Shown: positions 15,184-24,448 of the stretch, one piece after another
Layout: each line of letters begins with the position of its first letter
Position numbering within the stretch: position 1 is the stretch's first letter
From: an uncultured Clostridia bacterium
Lineage (GTDB): Bacteria > Bacillota > Clostridia > Oscillospirales > Oscillospiraceae
Reading direction: 5' to 3'
Assembly (NCBI GenBank): GCA_937907975.1
Contig: CALEQS010000296.1
Location: 1 to 48,376, forward strand
Length of the DNA: 48,376 bases
The notes under the pieces: model-generated
Seen by the model: only the letters and a program-made list of their open reading frames with translations
Told to the model about the DNA's origin: nothing
Database searches by the model: none
Translations under genes and position numbers: made by a program

Positions 15184-16103
15184 TCAGAATTCCGGCGGCA
15201 TGGGCGGGCCGCTCTCCACATCGCGGATACAGTCGTAAAACTGCTCAATCAGCGGATTGCTGTTATCCGCCATCCAGAAAATGCCCTTATTGATCTTTGG
15301 CAGGCCGTCATAGGGCAGCAGCATGATGGACTGATCCACCGCCAGGGAATGGCTCTCATTGACGGCGGTCGCCACAAGGCCGGCCGACACCATGGGCGCA
15401 ATGGAGGACAAGTCGTACTCCTGCTCCATGCAGCTCAGGGGCAGGTTATAGAGATTTCGCTGCAGTGCCTCCTGATTATTCCGCGGAAAGCAATCCAGCC
15501 GCGGGTGCAGCACGGGCACCTGCTCCGCGGCCCGGAAGATCATCTCCTCGTCCCCTTTGTCCGCGACACGCTGCATCAGGTCCCGGCGGGCGGCAAAGCA
15601 CATGGATTCCTGTGCATAAATGAACTTCTCGCATCCGTTGAACATATCCGGCGTGGACTCAATGCTGATGGCAATGTCGATCACGCCGCTTTTCAGGGAG
15701 CTGAGCATCTCCATAAAATTGAGACGCAGCAGGCTGATGTTTACGTTGTGGCTCTGCCGGAACCACTGGCGCGCCCGGCTGATGCGGGCATCCATGGACT
15801 GATCCACCAGCAGGCCAAAGGTCAGCGACCCGCTCTGACCGGCTCCGATCTCATGCACCTGATTGAGCAGGGCGTCCAGATGCTCCAGGATCGGCAGCAG
15901 GTGCCGCGCCAGAGATGCTGCCCCGCACTGGTAAGCTGGATCGTATTGCGGGTACGGTCGAACAGTTCCGCTCCAAGCTCATTCTCCAGCACGGCCATCT
16001 GACGGCTGACTGCCGGCTGAGAGATATACTGCTGCTTCGCGGCCACAGTAAAACTTTTACTCTACGCAACGATCATAAAGGTTCTCAATTGGGCTGTGGT
16101 CAA
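15184..16103 (-). pseudogene. Broken LysR family regulator
   Basis: The LysR helix-turn-helix is readable as TTAQLRTFMIVA, then SKSFTVAAKQQYISQPAVSRQ and MAVLENELGAELFDRT, but a TAG stop (16064-16062) interrupts it where a Glu codon is expected. A second lesion, a one-base loss within 15909-15914, shifts the frame; the ligand-binding domain resumes as LARHLLPILEHLDALLNQV and runs intact to the stop at 15184. The start is taken at TTG 16103, with AAAGG upstream. A LysR gene divergent from TRAP genes would normally regulate them. At least two separate lesions make function very unlikely. Confidence 0.85.
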
Positions 16104-16141
16104 GGGAAACTCGCATCCTTTTCTCTCTATGTTATGGGCTC

Positions 16142-16441
16142 ATGCGCTTTTGTAAGGTATTTGCCATCATCGGCAACCCGTGCGGCATCGGCATCTGCAC
16201 CCTCATCAGCTATCGCGGCTTTATCCAGATGGGCAAATTCACTGCTCGTCACAAGATGAGCTCCGTGTCCGGTGTGGGTTTCCCCCGGTGGCCCTTTGCC
16301 CTGATCATGTCCGTCGGCTTTATTCTGCTGGCGCTGTCTTTCCTCTGGGCGATCGTCCGGGATCTGGCCGGTTATCAGCCCCCCGCACCCGCTGACCCCA
16401 TGGCCGACCAGGCCGACACTACGGAAGGAGGCGAAGCCTGA
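16142..16441 (+). pseudogene. TRAP small permease DctQ, N-terminal part lost
   Basis: Only the C-terminal half of a DctQ subunit is recognisable: ISYRGFIQMGKFTARHKM, then PRWPFALIMSVGFILLALSFLW, the last membrane helix, and a short tail. The usual N-terminal membrane helices (about 90-100 residues) are missing; only 38 bases lie between this open frame and the LysR start, so a deletion must have removed them together with the divergent promoter region. The stop (16439-16441) overlaps the ATG of dctM as TGATG, the usual coupling, and GGAAGGAGG precedes that ATG. Confidence 0.75.
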
Positions 16442-17762
16442 TGCCCGCTTAGCTCATTGGTTTGATCGTCCTCGGAATCATGATGGTGATGGTCTTCGCC
16501 GGTATTCCGATTTTTGTCTCTATGCTGACCTGCGCCTTCTTCGGCTTTGTCGCCCTCTACGGCGGCGACATGAAGATGGCTCTGAACATTTTTACTACAT
16601 ACCCATTTGACTTAGGCGCCAACTACAATTACGCCGTCTTGCCAATGTTCATGTTAGTCGGCGCACTAGCCGGTGAGACCGGCATCGCCGAAGGCGCGTT
16701 CAAGTCCGTCCACGCCTTCCTCGGCCGCGTCAAGGGCGGTCTGCTGTTCACCGTCGTCGGCGCAAACGCCCTGTTCGGCGCCTGCTCCGGCTCCTCCGTG
16801 GCCGGCAACATCGTGTTCGGCCGTCTGGCCATGCCCGAACTGGAGAAGGCCGGCTACAGCCGCAAGTATTCTCTGGGCTGCGTCGCCGCTTCCGGCGCCC
16901 TGTCCACCCTGATCCCCCCCTCCATGGGCATCATCATGTTCTGCCTGGTGGCTCCCGTCACCATGAGCGTGGGCACCGCCCTGATGGGCGGCATCATCCC
17001 CGGCATCATCACCGCCGTGGCTCTGTGTGTGACCGTCCGCATCATCGGCCTGGTCAAGCCCGGTTCCATTTCTCCCGGAGGCGGCCCCAAGATCCCCGTC
17101 TCCGAGAAGCTGAAGTCCCTGCGTCTGCTCATCCCGATCTTCTGCCTGTTCGGCCTGATCATCGGCGGCACCTTCGCCGGCTGGTTCACCACAACGGTCG
17201 GCGGCGCTGTGGGTGCGGTCGCCGTGTGCATCTACGCCCTGTGCAAGAAGATGCCCCTCAAGCAGCTGGGCGCCTGCATGGTGGATGCCGCCGTCATGGA
17301 AGCCGGCATCTTCCCCATCATCGTCGGCGGCCAGATCTTCAGCAAGTTCATCTCCGACACCGGCCTGGCCGACTATCTGTCCGCCGCCATCGCCAGTGTC
17401 CACGCCCCCCCCGCTTCATCATCTTCCTGCTGGTCATCCTGCTGTATGTGTTCTGCGGCTGCGTGATGGACATCATGTCCATCATCATCACGGTCCCCGT
17501 GGTGTTCCCCATCCTGACCGGCATGGGCTACTCCCCCTACGCGCTGGTCATCGCCCTCTGCTTCGTGGCTGAGATTGCCGACCTGACGCCTCCCATTGGT
17601 ATGAACGTGTTCGCCCCCGCCAATGCGCTGCGCATCAATCCGTCCGAGATCTTCAAGGGCGTGATTCCCTACTTCATCTGCAAGATCGGTCTGGTCCTGC
17701 TGATCGGCCTGTTCCACCAGATCGTCACCTTCCTGCCCAGTCTGATGGGCGTGGGCAGCTGA
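16441..17762 (+). pseudogene. Broken TRAP large permease DctM
   Basis: A DctM-family membrane protein, about 440 residues if repaired: VFAGIPIFVSMLTCAFFGF, GACSGSSVAGNIVFGRLAMP, TLIPPSMGIIMFCLVAP, and a C-terminal DLTPPIGMNVFAPANAL. The annotated ATG at 16441 is followed by an in-frame TAG at 16450-16452 (codon 4). A second lesion is a frameshift at a run of eight C (17405-17412), where nine would restore HAPPRFIIFLLVILL. The rest of the sequence is well conserved, so the damage seems recent. DctM is the channel-forming subunit of tripartite carboxylate uptake. Confidence 0.88.
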
Positions 17763-17835
17763 CCCCTTCCCATGTAAGTCCGGCGGCCAATAAAAGAGAG
17801 ACCGCCTGATGGAAAAGTTTAAGGAGGAAAAAAGA

Positions 17836-18942
17836 ATGAAAAAGCTGTTTGCCCTGCTGCTGGCTCTCGCTATGGTCTTCGCTCTGGCGGCCTGCGGAAG
17901 CAATGGCGGCAACAACGCCCCCACCGCCAGCGCCGGTTCCGGTGACAAGGCCGAAGCCACCGGCGATGTGGAACCCCTGACCATCAAGTTCAGCTCCACC
18001 CATCAGGAGACTAAGACCGGCGGCACCATTGAGCAGTACTTCATCGATCAGCTGAAGGACATCTCCGGCGGCGCGATCGACGTTGACATCACCTGGGGTG
18101 GCCCCCTGTTTGACGCTTCCGGCGAGCTGGATGCCGTTATGTACGGCGTCGTGGACATGATCGCTCTGGGCCATATGCCCCATCTGGACACCCTGCCCTA
18201 CCTATCCCATGCCCGGCTTTGCGCCCGGCGGCACTCAGGCTGCTCTGGATTACTTCAACACCCTGATGTTTGACGATCCCGACACCTCCGCTCTGATCCA
18301 GGGTGAGGCCGAGGATCTGGGCATCAAGTATCTGAACGTCATCGCCGGCGGCGCCAACGCGCTGGCCGCCAAGTTCCCCTTCACCGACCTGCAGAGCCTG
18401 GTCGCCGGCTCCTCTTCCTTCGGCAACTTCGACGCCGCCATCTTTGAAAAGCTGGGCTTCCAGGTGACTGCCGTCACTCCTCCCGAACCCTATGAGGCTC
18501 TGGACCGCGGCATGATCGACGCCACCCAGATGGGTCTGGCCCCCATGGTCTCCATGGCCTGGTATGAGGTCGCTCCTTACTGGGCTCTGGACGGCACCTA
18601 ACCTACACCGCCAGCAACTTCTTCACCGTCAACCTGGACTGGTGGGAGAGCCTGACCGACGCTCAGCGCGACTGCATCCAGAAGGTTGCCGACGCCACTG
18701 AGGATTACTCCGCCACCCTGTATGACGATGCCATCGCTTCCGATCAGGCCACCATCGAGGAGAAGACCGGCAACAAGATCGTTGAGCTGAGCGACGCCGA
18801 CATCGATACCTTCTGGTCCGCCTGCTTCGAGGCAAAGGCTGACGACGCCATGACCCGCGCTGAGAAGCACGGTGTCACCGACGGTATGCACACCATTCTG
18901 GAGAAGGCCGCTGAGATCACCAACTACGATTGGCAGGGCTGA
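17836..18942 (+). pseudogene. Broken TRAP substrate-binding protein DctP
   Basis: A lipoprotein-type DctP with signal MKKLFALLLALAMVFALAAC (lipobox LAAC) and a ribosome site AAGGAGG. The binding domain reads LTIKFSSTHQETKTGG to LDTLPYL, then the frame shifts at about 18206 (one extra C) and resumes at MPGFAPGGTQAALDYF. A five-base tandem duplication ACCTA/ACCTA (18596-18605) shifts the frame again and makes a TAA at 18599; the reading continues as TYTASNFFTVNLDWWESL to the TGA at 18942. DctP delivers a carboxylate ligand to DctQM in the cell envelope. Two independent indels make it nonfunctional. Confidence 0.88.
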
Positions 18943-18987
18943 GTTTCAACCGAATAGGCTGACTCCATAAGTCTCACGCAAACGCGG

Positions 18988-19024
18988 AGGGCCGGATCCC
19001 ACTCGCGGGGTCCGGCCCTTTTTC
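18988..19024 (+). terminator. Terminator after dctP
   Basis: A GC-rich stem, GGGCCGGA (18989-18996) with TCCGGCCC (19011-19018) extended by a wobble and three GC pairs, followed by TTTTT. It ends the former TRAP operon before the reductase gene. Confidence 0.8.
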
Positions 19025-19066
19025 TATCTGTATCACTTGATATTTACCCCAAAGGAGGAACCACCT

Positions 19067-20952
19067 ATGAGCAAGTATCCCCACGTTCTCTCCCCGCTGG
19101 TCGTCCGCGGCCATGTGCTGAAGAACCGGCTGGAAGTCTCCAACTCCCTGCCTCACTTTCTGCAGGGCAACGAACCCTTCCCCGCTGAGAGCGTCATCAC
19201 CCACTACGCCAACAAAGCCAAGGCGGGCGCAGCCATTGTCACCTGCATGGGCATCAATAACTTCTCCCGGGACATGATCGTCCCCATGGAGGCCGATTTC
19301 ACCCACTCCCCCGATTTTGACCTCTACAATCCCGCCTGCCAGAACTACCTGATGCAGATGGCCGACGCCATCCACTATCACGGTGCCGTGGCCTGCATGG
19401 GGTTCTTTGTCGGCCCTCCCTCCGACTACCCGCTCCAGAAGCCCGACGGCTCCCTTGAGATCCTGCGTCTGAGCGACATCGCCAACTCCCGCCCCCTGTC
19501 CGAGAAGGAGGTCGATCCCTTTGGTCAGTCCGACATGATGACCCGCTCCGTCAAGGCCGCGCTGCTGAACACCACTCCGGAGCACATGGAGTTCATCGCC
19601 GACAGTCTGGCGCAGCAGGTCAAGATCCTGAAGTTCCTCGACTTTGACATGGTGTCCATCCACCTGTGCTACCGCGGCCAGCTGCCCACCCAGTTCCTCT
19701 CCCCGCTGACCAACACCCGCAAGGACGAGTACGGCGGCAGCCTGGAGAACCGCGCCAAATTCCCCCTGATGTGTCTCAAGAAGATCCGCGAGGCCGCCGG
19801 ACGGGACATGATCGTGGAGATCCTGTTCTCCGGCGAGGAGCCCGAGGGCGGCTACACCATGGATGAGGGCGTCGAATTCTTGAAAAGGGTCGAGCCCTAT
19901 GTGGACATCGTCCAGTTCCGCGCCGGTGAGGCCGACCCCAACCACCCTATTCCCTTCGAGTTAGAGCACACTCCCTTCCTGAAATACGCGGAAAACGCCA
20001 AGAAGAAGGGGCTGAAGATGAAGGTCGCCTACGTCGGCGGCTTCCACTATTTCGACGATGTGGAGGCAGCCGTGGCCGAGGGCAAGGTGGACATCGTCTC
20101 CGCCGCCCGCGCCTTTATCTCCAATCCCAACTATGTCCAGCTCATGCAGGAGGGCCGGGCGGACGATCTGGTACCCTGCCTGCGCTGCAACAAGTGCCAC
20201 GGCCGCAGCCCCCACGATCCCTTCGTGTCCGTCTGCTCCATCAATCCCAGAATCGGCATTGAGCATCGTCTGGACGTGCTGGAGTCTCCTGCTCGGCCCA
20301 GTATATGCATTGCCGTGATTGGCGGCGGCCCCGCCGGCATGAAAACCGCCATGGATCTGTGTGACCGCGGCCACAAGGTCACGCTCTACGATGCCGAGGA
20401 TCATCTGGGCGGCGCGATCTACCACGCCGACTTTGTCCCCTTCAAGTGGACGCTGCGCGACTTCAAGCGGTACCTGATCCATCAGGTGGAGAAGCGGCCC
20501 ATTGACGTCAGGCTCAACACCCGCGCCACCCCTGAGATGGTCAAGGCCGAGGGCTTTGACATGGTCATCTCCGCGCTGGACGCCTCTCCCGTCAAGCCCC
20601 CCATCCCCGGTCTGGACAAGCTCCATGTCATGGTGGCCACCGAGTCCACTGCCATCCACTATACTCCATGTTCAAGGATGCCTGGGAGAAGCTGCCTGGC
20701 TTCCACTCCGTGGTCAAGGCCACTGTCACCGCTGTGGAGGATGACAAGGTGACCTACAAGGACGCCGAGGGCGTGGAGCACGCCATTCCCCGCGACAGTG
20801 TGGTCATCTCTCTGGGTATGCGCGCCAAGACGGATGAGGCGCTGGCCTTCAGCAATACTGCTGATCGCTTTGCCATCATCGGCGACTGCAAAAAGCCCGC
20901 CACCGTCCAGCAGGCCATGCGTCAGGCCTATGCCGTGGCACACAGCCTCTAA
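19067..20952 (+). pseudogene. Broken 2-enoate reductase/OYE-type flavoenzyme
   Basis: A member of the NADH:flavin oxidoreductase/2,4-dienoyl-CoA reductase family, starting MSKYPHVLSPLVV after GGAGGAACC. The FMN barrel is intact, with FLSPLTNTRKDEYGGSLENR and VDIVSAARAFISNPN, as is the 4Fe-4S motif PCLRCNKCHGR with a later CSINP and the first nucleotide fold IAVIGGGPAGMKTAMDL. After PPIPGLDKLHVM the second dinucleotide fold is missing, jumping to STAIHY, and one T is lost near 20662; the end resumes in another frame as MFKDAWEKLPGF to VQQAMRQAYAVAHSL. Such enzymes reduce unsaturated carboxylates, which the neighbouring TRAP system could once have imported (inference). Confidence 0.82.
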
Positions 20953-20965
20953 CCCCATTACAGCA

Positions 20966-20996
20966 AAAAATCCCGCCGAAAATCGGCGGGATTTTT
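20966..20996. terminator. Bidirectional terminator after broken reductase
   Basis: Stem AAAAATCCCGCCGA (20966-20979) with its complement (20983-20996), a three-base loop, and A and T runs on the two sides. It lies between the convergent reductase remnant and the radical SAM gene. Confidence 0.9.
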
Positions 20997-21003
20997 GTTT
21001 TCT

Positions 21004-22386
21004 TTACTTTTCTTCCGGGTGTCCGGCACAGGCGGCGCAGTTGTGGCTGCACTGCCACAGCTCGTTGGCAGAGGGAGTCCAGTTCTTGGCATAGGCCTCG
21101 GTCTTTTCTGTCAGGTGCTCCACGCTCTCCGGAGACTGGAGGTCGGTGGAGTGGGCGCCGGTCTTGGCAATGATCTCCCGGATCTTCTCCGGGTTCTCCA
21201 GCATGGGGCAGGGACGCAGATGGTTCTCGTTGAAGGGCTGGCCATCATGATACGCCATAAACAGTGGGGAGGTCAGCGTCTCCAGCAGCGTCTTTTCCCG
21301 GATGTTGGAGTCGGAATAGTGGATGAACACGCAGGGGTCGCAGTCGCCGTTGGCGTTGATGTGCAGGAAGCGGCGGCCGCCGGCGATGCAGCCGCCCACA
21401 TACTCGCCGTCGTTCTGGAAGTCCATGATGAACAGCGGCTTGCGGTGACGGTAATCGTCCCGGATCTTGTGATAGATGTACTCACGCTGCTCCGGAGTAG
21501 GCAGCAGCTCGGGGCTGGCATCGTTGCCCACGGGCATATAGTGGAAGTACCAGATGAAGTAGGCGCCCCAGTCGATCAGCTTGTCAATGAAAGCCTCGCT
21601 GGTGATGGAGTCCATATTGGCACTGGTGTAGCAGGCGGAGATGCCGAAGGGCAGGTGGCGCTCTTTCAGCAGGGACATGGCGTGCAGCACCTTGTCATAG
21701 ACACCGCTGCCCCGGCGGCCATCGGTGGCCTCCTCAAAGCCCTCCAGCGAGATGGCGGGGATGAAGTTCTTGACCCGGAGCATATCGTCGGCAAACTTCT
21801 CGTCGATCAGCGTGGAGTTGGTGAAACACAGGAAGATGCAGTCATTGTGCTTGTTACACAGGGCGATCAGGTCATCCTTGCGCACCAGGGGCTCACCGCC
21901 GGTGTAGATATAGATGTAAACGCCCAGTTCCTTGCCCTGCTCGATAATATTATCGATCTCATCAAAGGTCAGGTTCAGCTTATTGCCGTACTCTGCCGCC
22001 CAGCAGCCCGTGCAGTGCAGGTTGCAGGCGGAAGTGGGATCCAGCAGGATAGCCCAGGGCACATTGCAGTTATACTTCTGGCGGATCTCCTCCTGACGCT
22101 TCCAGCCGACCAGGTTGCCATTGACGATGAAGTTGGTGAACACGGTCTTGAGCACATCGTTATCCACGTTTTTGACCACGTTCATAATGTACTTGTACCA
22201 GTTGTTCGTCGGGTCATTGATGACCTTGCGGATCACCTCTCTCTGCTTCGGAAAGCTGTTGGGGTCGTCACCGGCAAACTTGTCGATCAAGGCCATCAGC
22301 TTGGGCAGATTGGTCTCCGGGTTCTTCTCCAGATACCCCAGCGCACGGTGGATCGCAAACGCAGAAACCGAATTTTTGATACTCAT
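21004..22386 (-). CDS. Radical SAM/SPASM-like protein
   Basis: A 460-residue radical SAM enzyme. After about 115 helical residues comes LDPTSACNLHCTGCWAAEYG, whose CX3CX2C binds the SAM-cleaving 4Fe-4S cluster, then IYTGGEPLVR. Extra cysteines follow: GGCIAGGRRFLHINANGDCDPC, RPCPMLENP and a C-terminal CSHNCAACAGHP, compatible with auxiliary clusters of the SPASM kind. The substrate is unknown. The long N-terminal extension with FPKQREVIRKVINDP is a family trait of a group found in gut Clostridia. GGAGAG precedes the ATG at 22386. A TetR regulator gene is the next gene upstream on the same strand. Confidence 0.85.
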   Translation of the reverse strand: MSIKNSVSAFAIHRALGYLEKNPETNLPKLMALIDKFAGDDPNSFPKQREVIRKVINDPTNNWYKYIMNVVKNVDNDVLKTVFTNFIVNGNLVGWKRQEEIRQKYNCNVPWAILLDPTSACNLHCTGCWAAEYGNKLNLTFDEIDNIIEQGKELGVYIYIYTGGEPLVRKDDLIALCNKHNDCIFLCFTNSTLIDEKFADDMLRVKNFIPAISLEGFEEATDGRRGSGVYDKVLHAMSLLKERHLPFGISACYTSANMDSITSEAFIDKLIDWGAYFIWYFHYMPVGNDASPELLPTPEQREYIYHKIRDDYRHRKPLFIMDFQNDGEYVGGCIAGGRRFLHINANGDCDPCVFIHYSDSNIREKTLLETLTSPLFMAYHDGQPFNENHLRPCPMLENPEKIREIIAKTGAHSTDLQSPESVEHLTEKTEAYAKNWTPSANELWQCSHNCAACAGHPEEK

Positions 22387-22479
22387 AACGCATTCTCTCC
22401 TTCGATCGGCACCCAGTTCAGGTGCTCTTTCTTTGTTCCCCCACACTATACGAAACTTCCGGGAAAAAGAGAATGGACA

Positions 22480-22513
22480 AAAAAAGCGGAGTGTTCCAAA
22501 TTGGGACACTCCG
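22480..22513 (-). terminator. Terminator after TetR gene
   Basis: Stem CGGAGTGTTCC (22487-22497) with its near complement (22503-22513), a five-base loop, and a run of seven T on the minus strand (22485-22479). It separates the TetR gene from the radical SAM gene. Confidence 0.85.
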
Positions 22514-22528
22514 TTTAATTTGGGTAAA

Positions 22529-23104
22529 TCACTTGTCCAGGTCGCTCCGCTGGACCACGCACCGCTCGGCAATACCAGCAAGACTGTTCTGAAAGAGCCG
22601 AGCCAGATTGTCCTCCAAAAACACCGTATCGCTCCGCATTCCCGCGCTCACCCAGTCCAGAAAGATACCGGTGATACCGTGGGTGTAGATAGCCAATGCA
22701 AAATTCCGATCCTCCTCGGCCACAGGGCGGCCATTCACGGCCTGATCGAAGCCAGCCTCCACATATGGCCCGACGATCTTGTGCAGTATCCGCTCCAGCT
22801 GCTCCCGCTCCACGGACTGGTAGACATTCAGCACCCATCCCCGGTTTTCCCGGGCATAGTTCAGCGCGTCCGCCACCTCGCGGATCCAGTCCACAGAGCC
22901 ATCCGCAGGACTGCCAAAATGACTGCACTCGTCCACCACCAGCCACTCCATCAGGTCATAGATGTCGCGAAAGTGATAGTAGAATGTCTTGCGGCTCACG
23001 GCGGCATCATCCGTCACATCCTGCACGGTAATCCGATCCAGCGGCCGCCTGCCTAGCAGTTTTTTCAGCGAATCTACCAGTGCGCGCTTCGTCAAATTCG
23101 TCAT
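22529..23104 (-). CDS. TetR/AcrR family regulator
   Basis: A 191-residue TetR-type regulator. The N-terminal helix-turn-helix is ALVDSLKKLLGRRPLDRITVQDV followed by AAVSRKTFYYHFRDIYDLM, which is the TetR signature, here of the DhaS/SMc-like subgroup (TTDDAAVSRKTFYYHF). The C-terminal ligand domain is helical and of unknown specificity. The ATG at 23104 follows GAGAGGG. It sits between the iscS gene and the radical SAM gene on the same strand but is bounded by a terminator downstream, so it may act on either neighbour or elsewhere. Confidence 0.88.
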   Translation of the reverse strand: MTNLTKRALVDSLKKLLGRRPLDRITVQDVTDDAAVSRKTFYYHFRDIYDLMEWLVVDECSHFGSPADGSVDWIREVADALNYARENRGWVLNVYQSVEREQLERILHKIVGPYVEAGFDQAVNGRPVAEEDRNFALAIYTHGITGIFLDWVSAGMRSDTVFLEDNLARLFQNSLAGIAERCVVQRSDLDK

Positions 23105-23220
23105 GAAATGCCCTCTCCCATTCCTCTTCCAAATCAATAAAGCTCTCTTTTTTGATTATAGCAGAGTCCGTAAACCTTTGCAACGATTCGGTTTTGGAAG
23201 GATCTGAGCACGAAATAATC

Positions 23221-24375
23221 TCACCAGCCGGTGCGCATCTCCCGCAGAGAGGAGACGATGCCGGGCAGGGTCTCCAGCACATAATTCACCTCATCCACGG
23301 TGTTCTCTGCGTCAAGCGTCAGGCGCAGGGAACCGAGGGCGGTCTGCTTATCCACCCCCAAAGCAAGAAGAACATGGCTGGCGCTCAGACTGCCGGAGGT
23401 GCAGGCAGAGCCGGACGAGGCACAGATGCCCGCCATGTCCAGCCGCAGCAGCAGCGACTCCCCCTCCACACCGTCAAAGCAGAAATTGGCGTTCCCGGGC
23501 AGGCGGCGGGTCTGATCCCCGTTCAGCCGCGTCCCGGGGATGCGCGCCAGCACGCCCTGAATGAGCGCATCCCGCAGCTCAGTCACCTTACGGTCATTCT
23601 CCTCCATGTGGTCGACGGACTCCTCCAGCGCGGCGGCCATGCCGCAGATGCCGGACAGATTTTCTGTCCCGGCCCGCTTGCCCCGCTCCTGTCCACCGCC
23701 CTCGATGAAGCGGCCCAGCTTGACGCCCCGGCGGCAGTAGAGCGCACCCACACCCTTCGGGGCGTGGAACTTATGGCCGGACAGGCTGAGCAGGTCGATG
23801 TTCTGGGCCCTGACGTCAATGGGCAGATGGCCCACCGCCTGCACTGCATCCGTGTGAAAAAGCACGCCGTGCGCCCGGCACACCGCTCCCAGCTCCGTGA
23901 CCGGCTGGATCGTGCCGATCTCATTATTGGCATACATGAGGCTCACCAGCGCGGTGTCCGGCCGGATGGCCCGCTCCAGCTCCTCCACGCGCACAAGGCC
24001 GTCCTCATGCACCGGGAGATAAGTCACCTCGAACCCCTCCCGCTCCAGCCGTTCCATAGTGTGCAGGACGGCGTGGTGCTCAAAAGCGGACGTAATAAGG
24101 TGGCACTTCCCCTCCTGCGCCCCCATACGGGCGCATTGGGTGATGGCCCAGTTGTCCGATTCCGTGCCGCCGGAAGTGAAATAGAGCTCCGCCGGGGAGG
24201 CTCCCAGACAGCGCGCCACGCTCTGGCGCGCCTCGTCCAGCCGCTGAGCGGCCCGGCGCCCGGCGGCGTGCAGACTGGAGGGATTGCCCCAGCACTTCTC
24301 CATAGCGCGCAGTGCCGCCTCCCGGGCGGCGGCACTGGTGGCCGTAGTCGCCGCATGGTCAAAATAGACGTTCAT
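23221..24375 (-). CDS. iscS: Cysteine desulfurase (IscS/NifS type)
   Basis: A 384-residue class V aminotransferase-fold desulfurase. It starts MNVYFDHAATTATSAAAREA; NPSSLHAAGRRA, TSGGTESDNWAI, FHTDAVQAVGH and the PLP-lysine motif SLSGHKFHAPKGVGALY follow. The catalytic Cys lies in SSGSACTSGSLSASHVLLALG, the IscS/NifS long-loop type. It takes sulfur from cysteine for Fe-S clusters or tRNA thiolation. An AGGAG site lies before the ATG at 24375. It is downstream of the IscR-like gene, probably in one operon, with no IscU in between, so the scaffold could be the SufCB system at 9-10.7 kb (inference). Confidence 0.95.
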   Translation of the reverse strand: MNVYFDHAATTATSAAAREAALRAMEKCWGNPSSLHAAGRRAAQRLDEARQSVARCLGASPAELYFTSGGTESDNWAITQCARMGAQEGKCHLITSAFEHHAVLHTMERLEREGFEVTYLPVHEDGLVRVEELERAIRPDTALVSLMYANNEIGTIQPVTELGAVCRAHGVLFHTDAVQAVGHLPIDVRAQNIDLLSLSGHKFHAPKGVGALYCRRGVKLGRFIEGGGQERGKRAGTENLSGICGMAAALEESVDHMEENDRKVTELRDALIQGVLARIPGTRLNGDQTRRLPGNANFCFDGVEGESLLLRLDMAGICASSGSACTSGSLSASHVLLALGVDKQTALGSLRLTLDAENTVDEVNYVLETLPGIVSSLREMRTGW

Positions 24376-24387
24376 AATATTCTCCTA

Positions 24388-24401
24388 AAATGCTAGCATT
24401 T
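24388..24401. promoter_or_regulatory. Perfect 14-bp palindrome before iscS
   Basis: AAATGCTAGCATTT, a gapless palindrome 13 bp upstream of the iscS start codon and inside the iscR-iscS gap. It could bind a dimeric regulator or form an RNA hairpin over the ribosome site region. The role is not established. Confidence 0.45.
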
Positions 24402-24448
24402 CACTAGGATTTTATCTGAAAGAAATGTGCCGCGCCGGAGCACGGCAC

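Noticed and set aside
16450..16452. In-frame TAG in dctM as possible stop-codon recoding
   Set aside because: Neighbouring genes have frameshifts and deletions too, TAG occurs as a normal stop possibility, and there is no recoding element or suppressor gene in view; decay is simpler.
17405..17412. Phase variation of the TRAP permease by the C tract
   Set aside because: Even the in-frame tract length would leave the codon-4 stop and broken dctQ and dctP, so switching could not restore transport.
15184..20952. Mobile element as the cause of the broken genes
   Set aside because: No transposase fragment, terminal inverted repeat or target duplication was seen; the lesions are point changes, small indels and simple deletions.
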